A stretch of 64,000 nucleotides of DNA from Arsukibacterium tuosuense (GTDB lineage Bacteria; Pseudomonadota; Gammaproteobacteria; Enterobacterales; Alteromonadaceae). Location: the NCBI RefSeq assembly GCF_900215315.1, contig NZ_OBEB01000004.1, forward strand, positions 62,001-126,000, read 5' to 3'. The position numbers and the translations under genes are program-made. This document shows, in pieces, positions 26,375 through 34,926 of this stretch. Below the pieces are notes generated by a model. That model saw nothing but the letters and a program-made list of their open reading frames with translations, was not told where the DNA came from and searched no databases. How positions within the stretch are numbered: position 1 is the stretch's first letter; every line of letters begins with the position of its first letter.

Positions 26375-28690
26375 ATGACGGTGACAACTAAAAAAAAATG
26401 CTTATCCGTATTGATATCAGCTGTATTGTGCGCGCCAGGCTTAAGTTTTGCTGATACCACAACAGAAGCCGAGATAGAGTCAATTACTATCGTCGGCAAA
26501 AAAGCAACCTACGCTAATAATATTGTTGATGAAAGCATGAAAAATCAACAGTCCAATATGACCAGTGTACTGGCTGTTATTGATAATCTTCCCGGGGTTT
26601 TAATTAACGAAGGTGATGCATTTGGTGCGGATGACTGGTCAACGTCTATCTCAATTCGCGGATTTCAGGTTGACTTAAGCCAGCAGCAAATTGGTATTAC
26701 TATCGATGGAATTGCGAACGGCAATTCAAATTATGGTGGCGGTGCAAAGGCCAACAGATATATCGATTCGGAAAATTTAGCCCTGGTTGAAGTGTCACAG
26801 GGCACTGCAGATATTGCTTCCCGCTCAAATGAAGCGCTGGGTGGCACGCTAAACTTTACAACAATTGATCCTGACTACGATAAAAAAATTACAACAAGTC
26901 TGAGTTTGGGTGAGTCTGATGCCCAAAAGTTTTTTGTCCGCTTAAATTCCGGTGAAATTTTTGACAACACCTTTGCCTGGTTAAGCGTGTCAACCCAGAA
27001 CAGCAGTGACTGGATGGATCAGGCGGCAGAAAATACCCGTGACCATTTCGCTGCTAAAGTAATCAGTATGATTGGTGACACCAAAATAACCGGGTATTTG
27101 TCATATGACGACACTCACGAAGACAATTACCAACGGATTTACGGCTTAGCGCAATTTGCTCAGGAGCCGACATGGGACCAGCTAACCAGTGAATGGACTG
27201 GTATTCCCTATATTGATCAGGCATATCGGCGCGGCTGGTCAACTTTAAGGGAAAATTTATTCGGCTACCTGGAAGCCGAATGGCAAATGGGCAGTGTCGA
27301 CTTTAAAACCAATGTGTATTATCACGATAATGAGGGACGAGGTGACTGGATCCCACCGTATCTTGTCGAAGTTACGAACGATGGTGCAGGAAACGCCAAC
27401 TCTGAGTTGCTTCCTCAGACAGTTTTCGGTGGCCCATTTTTAGGGCAAATCTTTTTTGTTAATCAAGCAGGTGCCACTTTAACACCTAACGCTGGCTGCG
27501 TTAGCTCGTTAACTTTTCCGTACGGTGGCGGCGCTGCACAGTATGATCCGGCATGCTATCAGGCCGGCGCCATTCCTGTAAGCTCGTATCGCCATACCCA
27601 TTATAAGAAACAACGGCTTGGTATTAACGGTGACTTTACCTGGGAGACTCAAATTGCTGAGTTTGACAACGTGTTGCGCGGTGGTTTTTGGTATGAAGAT
27701 GTTGATCGCGGTGAATATCGTGACTGGCATAAAATTATAGATAGCCGCACCGGTTTCCGATACGACAATACACCTTACTGGGTGCAGTATGATCGTGAAT
27801 TTCCGACTGATACCTTAATGTACTATGTTCAAAATGAAATCGACTTTGGTGCGGCTTTAGTCAAACTCGGCTTGAAGCAATTCAATGTTGATGTCGCAAA
27901 GGATGACCTGTTCAATAGTGCTAATGATATTGACGTATCTTCCGATTCTGATCTGTTACTCAATATTGGTATTGTGGTACCAGTTAACAAAAATTTAGAG
28001 ATTTTCAGTGGTTTTGCGCAAAATTTTGCCGCAGTCAAAGATGTGGTTCTTGAACGTGATGATGCAGATGTAAGTTTTGTTGAACCAGAAGAGACCGATA
28101 ACTTTGATTTAGGTTTGCGTTATTCTGGCAATGGTATTAATGCCGGTGTTACCTACTACCAAATTAAATTTGATAATCGTATTACCTTTATAAGTAGTGA
28201 AACGGTTACGGGTATCGACTTTTTAGAGTCAGCTGCCGGTGGTTATATCAACGACGGTGGTGTTGAATCCAGTGGCTTTGAGGCTTCAGTAGATTACGCG
28301 CTGAATGCTAACTGGCGGGTCTATTCATCATTAACCATTAATGACTCAGAGTACACTGATGCGGCCATTAAAGGGAATAAAGTATTGGGCGTTGCTGAAA
28401 ATATGGCTGTGCTTACGCTGGATTGGCAGCAAGACGATTACTTTGCGGGGGTGAGTACTAAATATGTAGGTAAGCGCCCACTTGATCAGGAGAACAGCGC
28501 GGAAGTCGACAGTTACACTGTAACTGATTTTTACATTGGTACCGCGTCGAAAATTGCTGAAACTGATGTGCAATTGAGACTTACGATCAATAATTTATTC
28601 GACACCAGCTATCTGGGCACAATAGCGCCTGGTGCGGGTTGGATAGGCGCTCCAAGAACGGCCTCATTTAATGTTACTGCAACATTCTAA
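26375..28690 (+). CDS. TonB-dependent outer-membrane receptor
   Basis: A 771-residue receptor with a signal peptide (about 1-26). A plug domain follows (NIVDESMKNQQSNMTSVLAV through SNEALGGTLNF, with SISIRGFQVD). The 22-strand barrel ends in an aromatic residue (SFNVTATF), as needed for outer-membrane insertion. A TonB box may be SITIVGKK near residue 36. The substrate is unknown. A Pho-box-like site upstream and a PhoD-type phosphatase gene downstream suggest uptake of a phosphorus compound, but a terminator separates the two genes. AAGGATCT precedes the ATG. Confidence 0.88.
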   Translation: MTVTTKKKCLSVLISAVLCAPGLSFADTTTEAEIESITIVGKKATYANNIVDESMKNQQSNMTSVLAVIDNLPGVLINEGDAFGADDWSTSISIRGFQVDLSQQQIGITIDGIANGNSNYGGGAKANRYIDSENLALVEVSQGTADIASRSNEALGGTLNFTTIDPDYDKKITTSLSLGESDAQKFFVRLNSGEIFDNTFAWLSVSTQNSSDWMDQAAENTRDHFAAKVISMIGDTKITGYLSYDDTHEDNYQRIYGLAQFAQEPTWDQLTSEWTGIPYIDQAYRRGWSTLRENLFGYLEAEWQMGSVDFKTNVYYHDNEGRGDWIPPYLVEVTNDGAGNANSELLPQTVFGGPFLGQIFFVNQAGATLTPNAGCVSSLTFPYGGGAAQYDPACYQAGAIPVSSYRHTHYKKQRLGINGDFTWETQIAEFDNVLRGGFWYEDVDRGEYRDWHKIIDSRTGFRYDNTPYWVQYDREFPTDTLMYYVQNEIDFGAALVKLGLKQFNVDVAKDDLFNSANDIDVSSDSDLLLNIGIVVPVNKNLEIFSGFAQNFAAVKDVVLERDDADVSFVEPEETDNFDLGLRYSGNGINAGVTYYQIKFDNRITFISSETVTGIDFLESAAGGYINDGGVESSGFEASVDYALNANWRVYSSLTINDSEYTDAAIKGNKVLGVAENMAVLTLDWQQDDYFAGVSTKYVGKRPLDQENSAEVDSYTVTDFYIGTASKIAETDVQLRLTINNLFDTSYLGTIAPGAGWIGAPRTASFNVTATF

Positions 28691-28710
28691 GATTTAGGAT
28701 GTGTATACCA

Positions 28711-28739
28711 AGCGCAGGGTAAAAACTCTGCGCTTTTTT
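28711..28739 (+). terminator. Intrinsic terminator after the TonB-dependent receptor
   Basis: AGCGCAG and CTGCGCT form a seven-base stem around GGTAAAAACT, followed by six Ts. It separates the receptor from the phosphatase gene. Confidence 0.85.
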
Positions 28740-28813
28740 CTTATCATAAATATTGGTCGCACCCGTGTTGCTTACGAGCACGAGTCAGATTTTGCAAACA
28801 TAAGGAAACACTC

Positions 28814-29863
28814 ATGCGATTAAGTACAACATTAGGGCTGATGTGGTTAATGGCGGTTCAACCTTGCCTGGCGCAAGACGTCACTAAAATTGCCTTTGGC
28901 TCATGCGCCCATCAGGACAAGCCGCTCAATATTCTGGCAACTATTGCGCTTGAACGGCCCCAGGCAATGCTATGGTTAGGAGATAACATTTATGGTGATA
29001 CTGATGATATTGCCGTGCTGCAGTCAAAATATAAAAAGTTAGGAAACAACAAGAACTTTATAGCGTTACGCGAAACCACCCCATTTTATGCTATTTGGGA
29101 TGACCATGATTTTGGCAAAAATGACAGCGGTAAAGAGTTTGACTTTAAGTTTCAATCCGCTGAGGCATTTTTAAATTTTTGGCAAGTTGCTCAGAGTGAT
29201 CCCCGCCGCAAACAACAAGACGGTATTTATCATTCTGTAATGCTGAATGGACCCGCTGGCAGAACAATTCAGATCATATTCCCCGACCTGAGGTTTAATC
29301 GCGACCCGATCAGTGCGGTAGATGAGCAAACCTACCGAAGCGACAGGCAAGCCAAAAAAATGGGGCCCTATCTTCCAGATCCAACAGCGACAAGGTCGAT
29401 GTTGGGCAACACGCAATGGTTATGGTTTGAGAACGAATTAAAAAAACCAGCAGATATAAAAATAATAGCATCTAGCCTACAAATTCTGGCAACGTTTACG
29501 GGTTGGGAAGCATGGAAAAACTATCCGTATGACACCGAGCGGCTATTTAGTTTAGTATCTGATTTATCCCTGGATAATCTTCTCCTGATCAGTGGCGATA
29601 CCCACTGGGCAGAGATTTCTAAACAGACGCTTGGTCAGATTGAACTGATTGAGGTGACATCTTCAGGTTTAAGCGAAAAATGGAAAGATGTGAGTCCGAA
29701 CCACTATCGGATAAGTCCAAGCTACTATCAAAATAACTATGGACTAATTGAAATAACCTGGCAGGAAAAAATAGCAAACCTAACCTTAGGATTCAAAAAT
29801 AAACAAGGCGATTATGTTGCTGTGGAAACGTTAACCATTAATCTGACTGCTCAGAATCTTTGA
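28814..29863 (+). CDS. PhoD-like metallophosphatase (alkaline phosphatase D family)
   Basis: A secreted 349-residue phosphatase or phosphodiesterase: signal peptide 1-20 (cleavage after CLA), then the metal motifs of the PhoD superfamily: FGSCAHQ, WLGDNIYGD, IWDDHDFG and ISGDTHWAE. Family members hydrolyse phosphate mono- or diesters in the periplasm with Fe/Ca or Ca/Mn centres. It is shorter than Bacillus PhoD and lacks its large N-terminal domain. AAGGAA precedes the ATG. It has its own 75-base upstream gap after a terminator, so it is probably a separate transcript from the TonB receptor, though the two likely serve the same nutrient. Confidence 0.87.
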   Translation: MRLSTTLGLMWLMAVQPCLAQDVTKIAFGSCAHQDKPLNILATIALERPQAMLWLGDNIYGDTDDIAVLQSKYKKLGNNKNFIALRETTPFYAIWDDHDFGKNDSGKEFDFKFQSAEAFLNFWQVAQSDPRRKQQDGIYHSVMLNGPAGRTIQIIFPDLRFNRDPISAVDEQTYRSDRQAKKMGPYLPDPTATRSMLGNTQWLWFENELKKPADIKIIASSLQILATFTGWEAWKNYPYDTERLFSLVSDLSLDNLLLISGDTHWAEISKQTLGQIELIEVTSSGLSEKWKDVSPNHYRISPSYYQNNYGLIEITWQEKIANLTLGFKNKQGDYVAVETLTINLTAQNL

Positions 29864-29931
29864 TAATAATTTGCGATTGCTGCTATTTTGTCCAATTAAA
29901 AGCTAATTAAAACAAAGTGTCATAAAAGCAC

Positions 29932-29959
29932 TTGCTAACCCTTTGCAGCATCGTATAAT
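29932..29959 (+). promoter_or_regulatory. Promoter of tRNA-Leu
   Basis: TTGCTA (29932-29937) and a perfect TATAAT (29954-29959) are 16 bases apart, and the mature tRNA begins 28 bases downstream. Confidence 0.7.
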
Positions 29960-29986
29960 GCCAATGCTTTATGCATTTCCCCCTGT

Positions 29987-30073
29987 GCCTGGGTGGCGAA
30001 ATTGGTAGACGCAGTGGATTCAAAATCCACCGTTAGAAATAACGTGCCGGTTCGAGTCCGGCCCTAGGCACCA
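29987..30073 (+). tRNA. tRNA-Leu (anticodon CAA)
   Basis: An 87-base class II tRNA with encoded CCA. Acceptor GCCTGGG pairs with CCTAGGC (one G-U). The anticodon arm is GTGGA-TTCAAAA-TCCAC with anticodon CAA, reading UUG. There is a long variable arm (CGTTAGAAATAACG), and the T arm is GCCGG-TTCGAGT-CCGGC. The gene stands alone with its own promoter. Confidence 0.97.
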
Positions 30074-30397
30074 ATACTTGATAGTTAGCAACTACTTAGT
30101 AAATTTATAATTAATTCCAATCATCAAACCAGTCATAAAAGCGAATGCTTTTTAATGGCCATCAAAGTTATTGCCTGTTTTACTCAGTTACCTGCTGCCC
30201 AGGGCCTAGTCTGTCTGACAGTTTAATAACTCCCTTAGCTTATCTGTGATCTGCGTATTCGCTATGCCGGAAGTCGCTAACCGGATAACAATGACATAGA
30301 CCAATTCCAGCCGCCAGACCAGCAGCTTTTTTATTGCCTTGCGTTTGAGCTGTCGCTATTATGGGTAGGAAGTCAATGTGGACGCCGGAGCAGCTAA
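30074..30397. other. Intergenic stretch without supported genes
   Basis: This 324-base gap between the tRNA and the next gene is open for some 50 codons on the minus strand (stop near 30208), but without a start codon or ribosome site. I see no RNA motif or terminator. Confidence 0.5.
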
Positions 30398-30667
30398 ATG
30401 GATTTGAACTTGAGTATAATTACCGGGATAGGTGTTTTGGTGCTGGCAATGCTGGTGTTGTCGCTGGTGCGACAGAATCGGGATCAGCAGTGGCAGATAG
30501 ACTGGAACAGGGATGCTATGCGCGAGATGTTAAAAGAGATCATTGAACTGAAGCGCCAGCTTGACCCGCAACCAGAACTCGAGGCCACATCGTCGGGCCG
30601 CACTGCCTGTCGCTGGGGCGGCCCTGATTATATACCTGAAGAAGACCAGAGACGGGGGCGGGGATGA
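30398..30667 (+). CDS. Small membrane protein of unknown function
   Basis: An 89-residue protein with one N-terminal transmembrane helix (about 5-24, IITGIGVLVLAMLVLSLV). A charged segment follows that looks helical (QWQIDWNRDAMREMLKEIIE), and the tail is polar and Arg-rich. GGAG lies nine bases before the ATG. The VOC gene starts 37 bases later on the same strand, so they may share a transcript. I do not recognise the family. A different overlapping frame starting at 30361 is less convincing because it lacks a ribosome site and any domain character. Confidence 0.55.
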   Translation: MDLNLSIITGIGVLVLAMLVLSLVRQNRDQQWQIDWNRDAMREMLKEIIELKRQLDPQPELEATSSGRTACRWGGPDYIPEEDQRRGRG

Positions 30668-30704
30668 CCTGGGTCCGGCAAGACAGCAGATTAGGAGATA
30701 AACG

Positions 30705-31100
30705 ATGAAATTTAACCCGGTAGTGCATTTCGAAATTTACGTAGGCGATATGGCGCGGGCTAAAGCGTTTTATCAGACAGTATTTGAGATAGAACTTGAA
30801 CATATGCCAACACCCACGCCGGAAGTTGAGATGGAGATGTGGTTCTTTCCGATGGATAAAGAAAACGGCATGAGTTACTACGGTGCAGGCGGTAGCCTGG
30901 TTAAAATGGCGGGTTATACGCCTGGCAGCGGTGGTACGCTGGTGTATTTTGGCTGCGAGGATTGCGCGGTGCAGGCAGAACGCGCTAGGGCCAATGGTGG
31001 CAGCATTCACCAGCCAAAAATGCCAATTGGTGAACATGGTTTTTGTGCCGTAGTGCGGGACACTGAAGGCAATTTAATCGGCTTGCATTCGATGACGTAG
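30705..31100 (+). CDS. VOC family protein (glyoxalase/bleomycin-resistance fold)
   Basis: A 131-residue protein with the beta-alpha-beta-beta-beta repeats of the vicinal oxygen chelate fold. It opens PVVHFEIYVGDMARAKAFYQ and ends in the standard block FCAVVRDTEGNLIGLHSM. The metal ligands are the usual His near the start (VHFEI) and a Glu in the last strand region, but they cannot be assigned with certainty. The subfamily resembles the many small proteins annotated as glyoxalase-like, whose substrate is not known. AGGAG precedes the ATG by nine bases. Confidence 0.85.
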   Translation: MKFNPVVHFEIYVGDMARAKAFYQTVFEIELEHMPTPTPEVEMEMWFFPMDKENGMSYYGAGGSLVKMAGYTPGSGGTLVYFGCEDCAVQAERARANGGSIHQPKMPIGEHGFCAVVRDTEGNLIGLHSMT

Positions 31101-31143
31101 ATAAGCGTTGGCAGCTGACGTAGTATTGCCCGCAACACTTAAC

Positions 31144-31851
31144 TTAAGGCCATTTGCTGAGTATTTGCTGGTAAACGCCGTTAGCCTGCATGTTAAGCAG
31201 CTCACGGTCGAACTGTTGCTGCAGGTGCGGGTCTTTAATAATTGCGCCATAGGACTTGGCAACAAATATTGGGTGAACTGTCAGCTTGTTATCAGGGAAA
31301 TGCTGTTGCATGATATAGTTTAATAATCGTCGCTCACCAATCACCACATCGGTTCTGTCATTTACCAGTAGTTTTAACTGTAGTTCCCGTTCCGCCACTT
31401 CTAAGTAATTTGCATCATTTACCGCCTGGTCAAATTCATCACCCAGCACTGAACGGGCGAATTGATAGGCGATGATGTTTTTGCCTTTTAAATCTGCGAT
31501 GGTATCAATGCGATGTTTGTGTTTTCTCAACGATACAGCAACATCATGAAATGGCTGATAATTTTTAGTTAGATAGCCATTTTCAGCGGTGAAGGCAGCG
31601 GGACTGGCCACGTCGTACTTACCCTCATTAAACTCTTTGATTAACCGGCTATAGCCAAGCAGGTGAAATTCGCTTTCATAACCCAGCGAACTAAGAATAT
31701 GGCGGATAATTTCAACATCTATGCCTGTTACACCGCTACCTTCCTGATAAAATGCCCAGGGGGGACCAAAATTAACAGCCACTCGTAATGTTTTGGACTT
31801 TGCAGCTACCTGCCATGACAAGATAAACATCAACAAAAGCATTATGCGCAT
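31144..31851 (-). CDS. Periplasmic substrate-binding protein (SBP_bac_3-like)
   Basis: A 235-residue secreted protein: signal peptide about 1-17 (LSWQVAA), then a type II periplasmic binding fold, with text such as VAVNFGPPWAFYQEGSGVTG, DVEIIRHIL and DLKGKNIIAYQFARSVLGDEF. This family includes amino-acid binding proteins of ABC transporters and stand-alone periplasmic sensors. No ABC permease or ATPase gene is near, so it may serve a distant transporter or work in signalling, next to a cyclic-di-GMP locus. It is convergent with the VOC gene. Confidence 0.8.
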   Translation of the reverse strand: MRIMLLLMFILSWQVAAKSKTLRVAVNFGPPWAFYQEGSGVTGIDVEIIRHILSSLGYESEFHLLGYSRLIKEFNEGKYDVASPAAFTAENGYLTKNYQPFHDVAVSLRKHKHRIDTIADLKGKNIIAYQFARSVLGDEFDQAVNDANYLEVAERELQLKLLVNDRTDVVIGERRLLNYIMQQHFPDNKLTVHPIFVAKSYGAIIKDPHLQQQFDRELLNMQANGVYQQILSKWP

Positions 31852-31977
31852 TATTACTACCTGATAACCGGTGATGACCAGAGCGTTCTATCGTTATGTT
31901 ATTGTTTAAGAAGTACTTTAATTTATTACCAGCATCACGGCAATCACTGATTTCTGTAGCTGATTGCTACTTGGTCT

Positions 31978-32268
31978 TCAGGATGTGGCACGACACACCT
32001 TAGTACGACTGGCTGCTTTTGCTTTGTATAGTGTTTCGTCAGCGTGTTGGATCAGACTGGCTGAGGTATCGGTTTTACTGCATTGCGCCACGCCAATACT
32101 GACCGTACAGACAGGAATATCGTTGTTTGCAGTAGTGTATTGCTGTAACGATAACCGAATGCGCTCTGCCAATTCGATAGCGCTGTCGATATCGGTGTCG
32201 GGCAAAATAATCAGGAACTCTTCGCCGCCAATTCTGCCGACATAATCGGTTTTTCTGAGGTGATCCTT
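31978..32268 (-). pseudogene. Truncated 3' copy of the GGDEF gene at 33757
   Basis: The minus strand encodes the last 97 codons of a GGDEF domain, from [18 protein letters not shown] to the end (CRATS). It matches the C-terminus of the intact cyclase at 33757-34728 almost residue for residue. Start, sensor and the first half of the GGDEF domain are missing, so it cannot make a cyclase. The homology stops abruptly at 32268, where an unrelated gene end begins. It is a relic of duplication or recombination. Confidence 0.88.
31988..32268. repeat. Direct repeat copy 1 (281 bp, GGDEF gene end)
   Basis: Ungapped match to 33767-34047 with 12 mismatches counted by eye, about 96% identity, in the same orientation and 1,779 bases apart. 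The two copies flank the EAL gene. Confidence 0.9.
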
Positions 32269-32456
32269 ACATCAGTAGCAAAGAATTTAAAGGCCGTTTT
32301 GATGATGGTGTAAAAAATGGCAATTTGAATACTATGTTCGAATATACCTTTGATTACGAAATGAAACCCACCCGCGTAAAAGTGCATATGAAAAAAGCTA
32401 TGGTTGGCGATTCTTACTGGGTAAATCAGCAGTTGCCGGTTTATGGTGGCGAGTAG
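32259..32456 (+). pseudogene. 3' fragment of an unidentified gene
   Basis: An open frame with no start codon of its own runs to a TAG at 32454-32456. It reads [20 protein letters not shown] and continues through a [20 protein letters not shown] region to QLPVYGGE. Its composition is that of a real protein end. It begins at the exact edge of the truncated GGDEF copy (about 32268), so it looks like the tail of a gene whose front was lost when the duplication formed. I do not recognise the family. Confidence 0.5.
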
Positions 32457-32538
32457 TTGTTTATCAGAATAGTTTAGCTATTGGTAATCTGGATTATCAG
32501 TCTCAACGTTTAACTGAAAATTCTTTTAGGATTATCTT

Positions 32539-33672
32539 ATGTATTGCGCAGATTGTGAGTCGGTAGACGATTATTTTTTTGAACAGGTAACCTATTTTTG
32601 GGTATTTGTGCCGACCACTGAGACCTTTGGTAAGCTTGCCCGATTTTACGGCTCTAAAAATTTTGAAGCCAGGCAGGAAAGCACTCACTGTATCTCAGCC
32701 AAGATACCGTCGAATACTATAGAGAGTTTTCTAACGTCGTTGAATGGCGTACTGGAACAAACAGAGCTTGCTGGTACTAAAGTTACCACTATGGCAACTG
32801 CTCAGCAGCCTGATATAGAAGCCACGGCACGGATTACCACGTTTGATGTATTAATTAATCGCTACAAAGCAAAGTGGTTGATTAACAGTATTGAGCAAGA
32901 GCGCTATGAAACCTGGTTTCAGCCTATTGTGCATGCCCAAACTGCACTGCAGACTCCGGTGATTTATTCACACGAAGGTTTGTTTAGAGTCCGTGATGAT
33001 AACAATGCCATAGTGCCACCACAGCTGGCCTTTATGTTAGCAGAGCAGTCTGACTTGCTATTTTCACTGGATTTAGTGGCCCGACGTTCTGCAGTTCAGC
33101 ATTTTGCTGCTGCTAAACTAAGGGGTAAGCTGTTTATAAATTTTGATCCATCAAGTATTTATGACCCATCATATTGTTTGCGATCTACTGCCGCCTCTAT
33201 TTACGAGCTGGGTTTAAAACCGGCCGATATAGTGTTTGAGGTAACTGAAACTAACAAAGCCAGTGATTTGAATCACCTGAAAGGCATTTTGGCGTTTTAT
33301 CGCAACGCCGGTTTTCAGGTGGCGATGGATGATATTGGCTCTGGCTGGTCAGGTTTAAACCTGCTACAAAAAATCCGCCCGGATTATGTAAAAATCGATA
33401 TGGAGCTGGTGCGGGATATCCATATCGATACCTTTAAGCAAAATATCGTATCGAGCTTAATCAATATCGCTAAAACTAATGGTATTACTACTATTGCTGA
33501 AGGTATTGAAGTCACGGCTGAAGCACAATGGCTAATTGATAATAAAGTCGACTTATTACAAGGGTATTTGTTCGGCAAACCAGCGCTGTATCAGCAGCAA
33601 GTTAGTCAGCAGCGTTTGAGAGACATACAAGCCTCGGTTACACCATTAAAAGTGGCGGCAAGAAGGTTGTGA
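32539..33672 (+). CDS. EAL-domain cyclic-di-GMP phosphodiesterase
   Basis: A 377-residue soluble protein. The C-terminal two thirds (about 122-360) form an EAL domain that should cleave cyclic-di-GMP to pGpG. The catalytic and metal set is present: EGLFR (Glu146), FINFD, EVTE, DDIGSGWSGL, KIDMEL, AEGIE and LLQGYLFGKP. The first 105 residues (beginning MYCADCES) are not a domain I know and may be a sensor. ATG at 32539 follows TTTTAGGA. It is convergent with the GGDEF cyclase at 33757, and the pair is flanked on the left by the duplicated end of that cyclase. Confidence 0.88.
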   Translation: MYCADCESVDDYFFEQVTYFWVFVPTTETFGKLARFYGSKNFEARQESTHCISAKIPSNTIESFLTSLNGVLEQTELAGTKVTTMATAQQPDIEATARITTFDVLINRYKAKWLINSIEQERYETWFQPIVHAQTALQTPVIYSHEGLFRVRDDNNAIVPPQLAFMLAEQSDLLFSLDLVARRSAVQHFAAAKLRGKLFINFDPSSIYDPSYCLRSTAASIYELGLKPADIVFEVTETNKASDLNHLKGILAFYRNAGFQVAMDDIGSGWSGLNLLQKIRPDYVKIDMELVRDIHIDTFKQNIVSSLINIAKTNGITTIAEGIEVTAEAQWLIDNKVDLLQGYLFGKPALYQQQVSQQRLRDIQASVTPLKVAARRL

Positions 33673-33756
33673 GCTTACAGTTAATCTGAATAGCTACTTT
33701 GGCTTTTTTAGTTTTTTCAGGGGCTTATGCAATTACAGCTTCTAAGATGAGTAAGT

Positions 33757-34728
33757 TCAGTCCGATGCACGACACACCTTATTACGCCCGGCTGCTTTTG
33801 CTTTGTATAGCGTTTCGTCAGCGTGTTGAATCAGACTGGCTGAGGTATCGGTTTTACGGCATGGCGCCACGCCAATACTGACCGTACAGACAGGAATATC
33901 GTTGTTTGCAGTAGTGTATTGCTGTAACGATAACCGAATGCGCTCTGCCAATTCGGTAGCCCTGTCGATATCGGTGTCGGGCAAAATAATCAGGAACTCT
34001 TCGCCACCAATTCTGCCGACGTAATCGGTTTTTCTGAGTTGATCCTTGCAGCAATCTGCAGCGATTTTCAGTGCTTTATCGCCAATCTGGTGGCCGAAGG
34101 TGTCGTTGATGGCCTTAAAATAGTCCAAATCCAGCATCATAATACACAGCGCCGCGTGCTGACGGCTGGCACGTGATATTTCTATATCGAGCACCCGCAT
34201 CGTTTCGCGGCGGTTAATTAAGTCCGTTAGCTCATCTGTGGTTGCCATTTTCTCCAGTTGCGCAGTACGCTTTTTTACCTCGGCTTCCAGCCGGAGATTT
34301 GATTCCGCCAGTTGCTTTTCGGCTTGGGTAAGTTCGGCAATTTTGGCTTGCATATTGCGCTTGCTGGGAATGCTGATTGCCTGAGGCAGCAGGTACCAGA
34401 GCAAAATAGCGGTACTGATAGAGATTAAACCGGTGGCTGATTTGATAATGCCATGAATATAATAATAACCATGCCACACATTAACGACGCCCAGAAAATG
34501 AGTGGCACCACAGAAAAAAATAAAGCCGGCGAACATTAGAAACATCCAGTCAAACCGCATGTCGTCACGCGCCCTGACCAGCCGGATCAGGCCCAGAGGA
34601 ATCAGCATATAAGCGATAAATGTCAGCAGATCACCGCCAACATGCAGGATCAGTAAGTCGGTACGCCACAGCAAGCAATGACCATGTGGCATAAAGTCGC
34701 CATTCAGTAATTCGTTGATAAAGTCCAT
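33757..34728 (-). CDS. Diguanylate cyclase with ethylene-receptor-like membrane sensor
   Basis: A 323-residue GGDEF protein. Three membrane helices occupy about 25-115, followed by a coiled coil (120-160) and a GGDEF domain (160-323) with active site GGEEF (241-245). An intact inhibitory RxxD site lies at 232-235, so it should make cyclic-di-GMP and be feedback-inhibited. The sensor has IAYMLIP and FIFFCGATHFLG. It keeps the residues that bind copper and ethylene in plant ETR1 (D25, Y32, I35, P36, I62, C65, H69) as D33, Y40, I43, P44, I70, C73 and H77, with exact spacing. The natural ligand in bacteria is not known to me; ethylene or copper are candidates. The 3' end is duplicated at 31988. 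Confidence 0.88.
   Translation of the reverse strand: MDFINELLNGDFMPHGHCLLWRTDLLILHVGGDLLTFIAYMLIPLGLIRLVRARDDMRFDWMFLMFAGFIFFCGATHFLGVVNVWHGYYYIHGIIKSATGLISISTAILLWYLLPQAISIPSKRNMQAKIAELTQAEKQLAESNLRLEAEVKKRTAQLEKMATTDELTDLINRRETMRVLDIEISRASRQHAALCIMMLDLDYFKAINDTFGHQIGDKALKIAADCCKDQLRKTDYVGRIGGEEFLIILPDTDIDRATELAERIRLSLQQYTTANNDIPVCTVSIGVAPCRKTDTSASLIQHADETLYKAKAAGRNKVCRASD
33767..34047. repeat. Direct repeat copy 2 (281 bp, within the intact GGDEF gene)
   Basis: This is the end of the intact cyclase gene, matched by the truncated copy at 31988-32268. The boundary at 34047 is sharp: the left copy changes to unrelated sequence there. Confidence 0.9.
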
Positions 34729-34891
34729 TTTTGCGCCGTTTCTTTACTGTTTTTAACAACAATCTTAGCTTACATTAACAGACAGTGTAGCGACAAAGGA
34801 AACAAATTATTGCAACATGCGTGGAGTGGCAATTAAACGTTGCTGTCGCATGGATTCGTATAAGTAAAACAGCGGCAGGCGGATAACTGGT

Positions 34892-34918
34892 AAGAAAAGC
34901 TGGCGCTTTCGCACCAGC
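34892..34918 (-). terminator. Terminator of the Scs operon
   Basis: On the minus strand GCTGGTGC-GAAA-GCGCCAGC (eight-base stem with one G-U pair, GNRA-type loop) is followed by TTTTCTT, nine bases after the scsC-like stop codon. Confidence 0.85.
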
Positions 34919-34926
34919 GACAGTTG

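Noticed and set aside
29918-29931. GTGTCATAAAAG near the tRNA promoter as a Pho box
   Set aside because: Only one half site matches.
30208-30356. Minus-strand open frame of about 50 codons between tRNA-Leu and 30398
   Set aside because: No start codon, no ribosome site and no recognisable family.
30361-30546. Frame starting at 30361 that overlaps the small membrane protein gene
   Set aside because: Lacks a ribosome site and domain character; the frame at 30398 has GGAG and a clear membrane helix.
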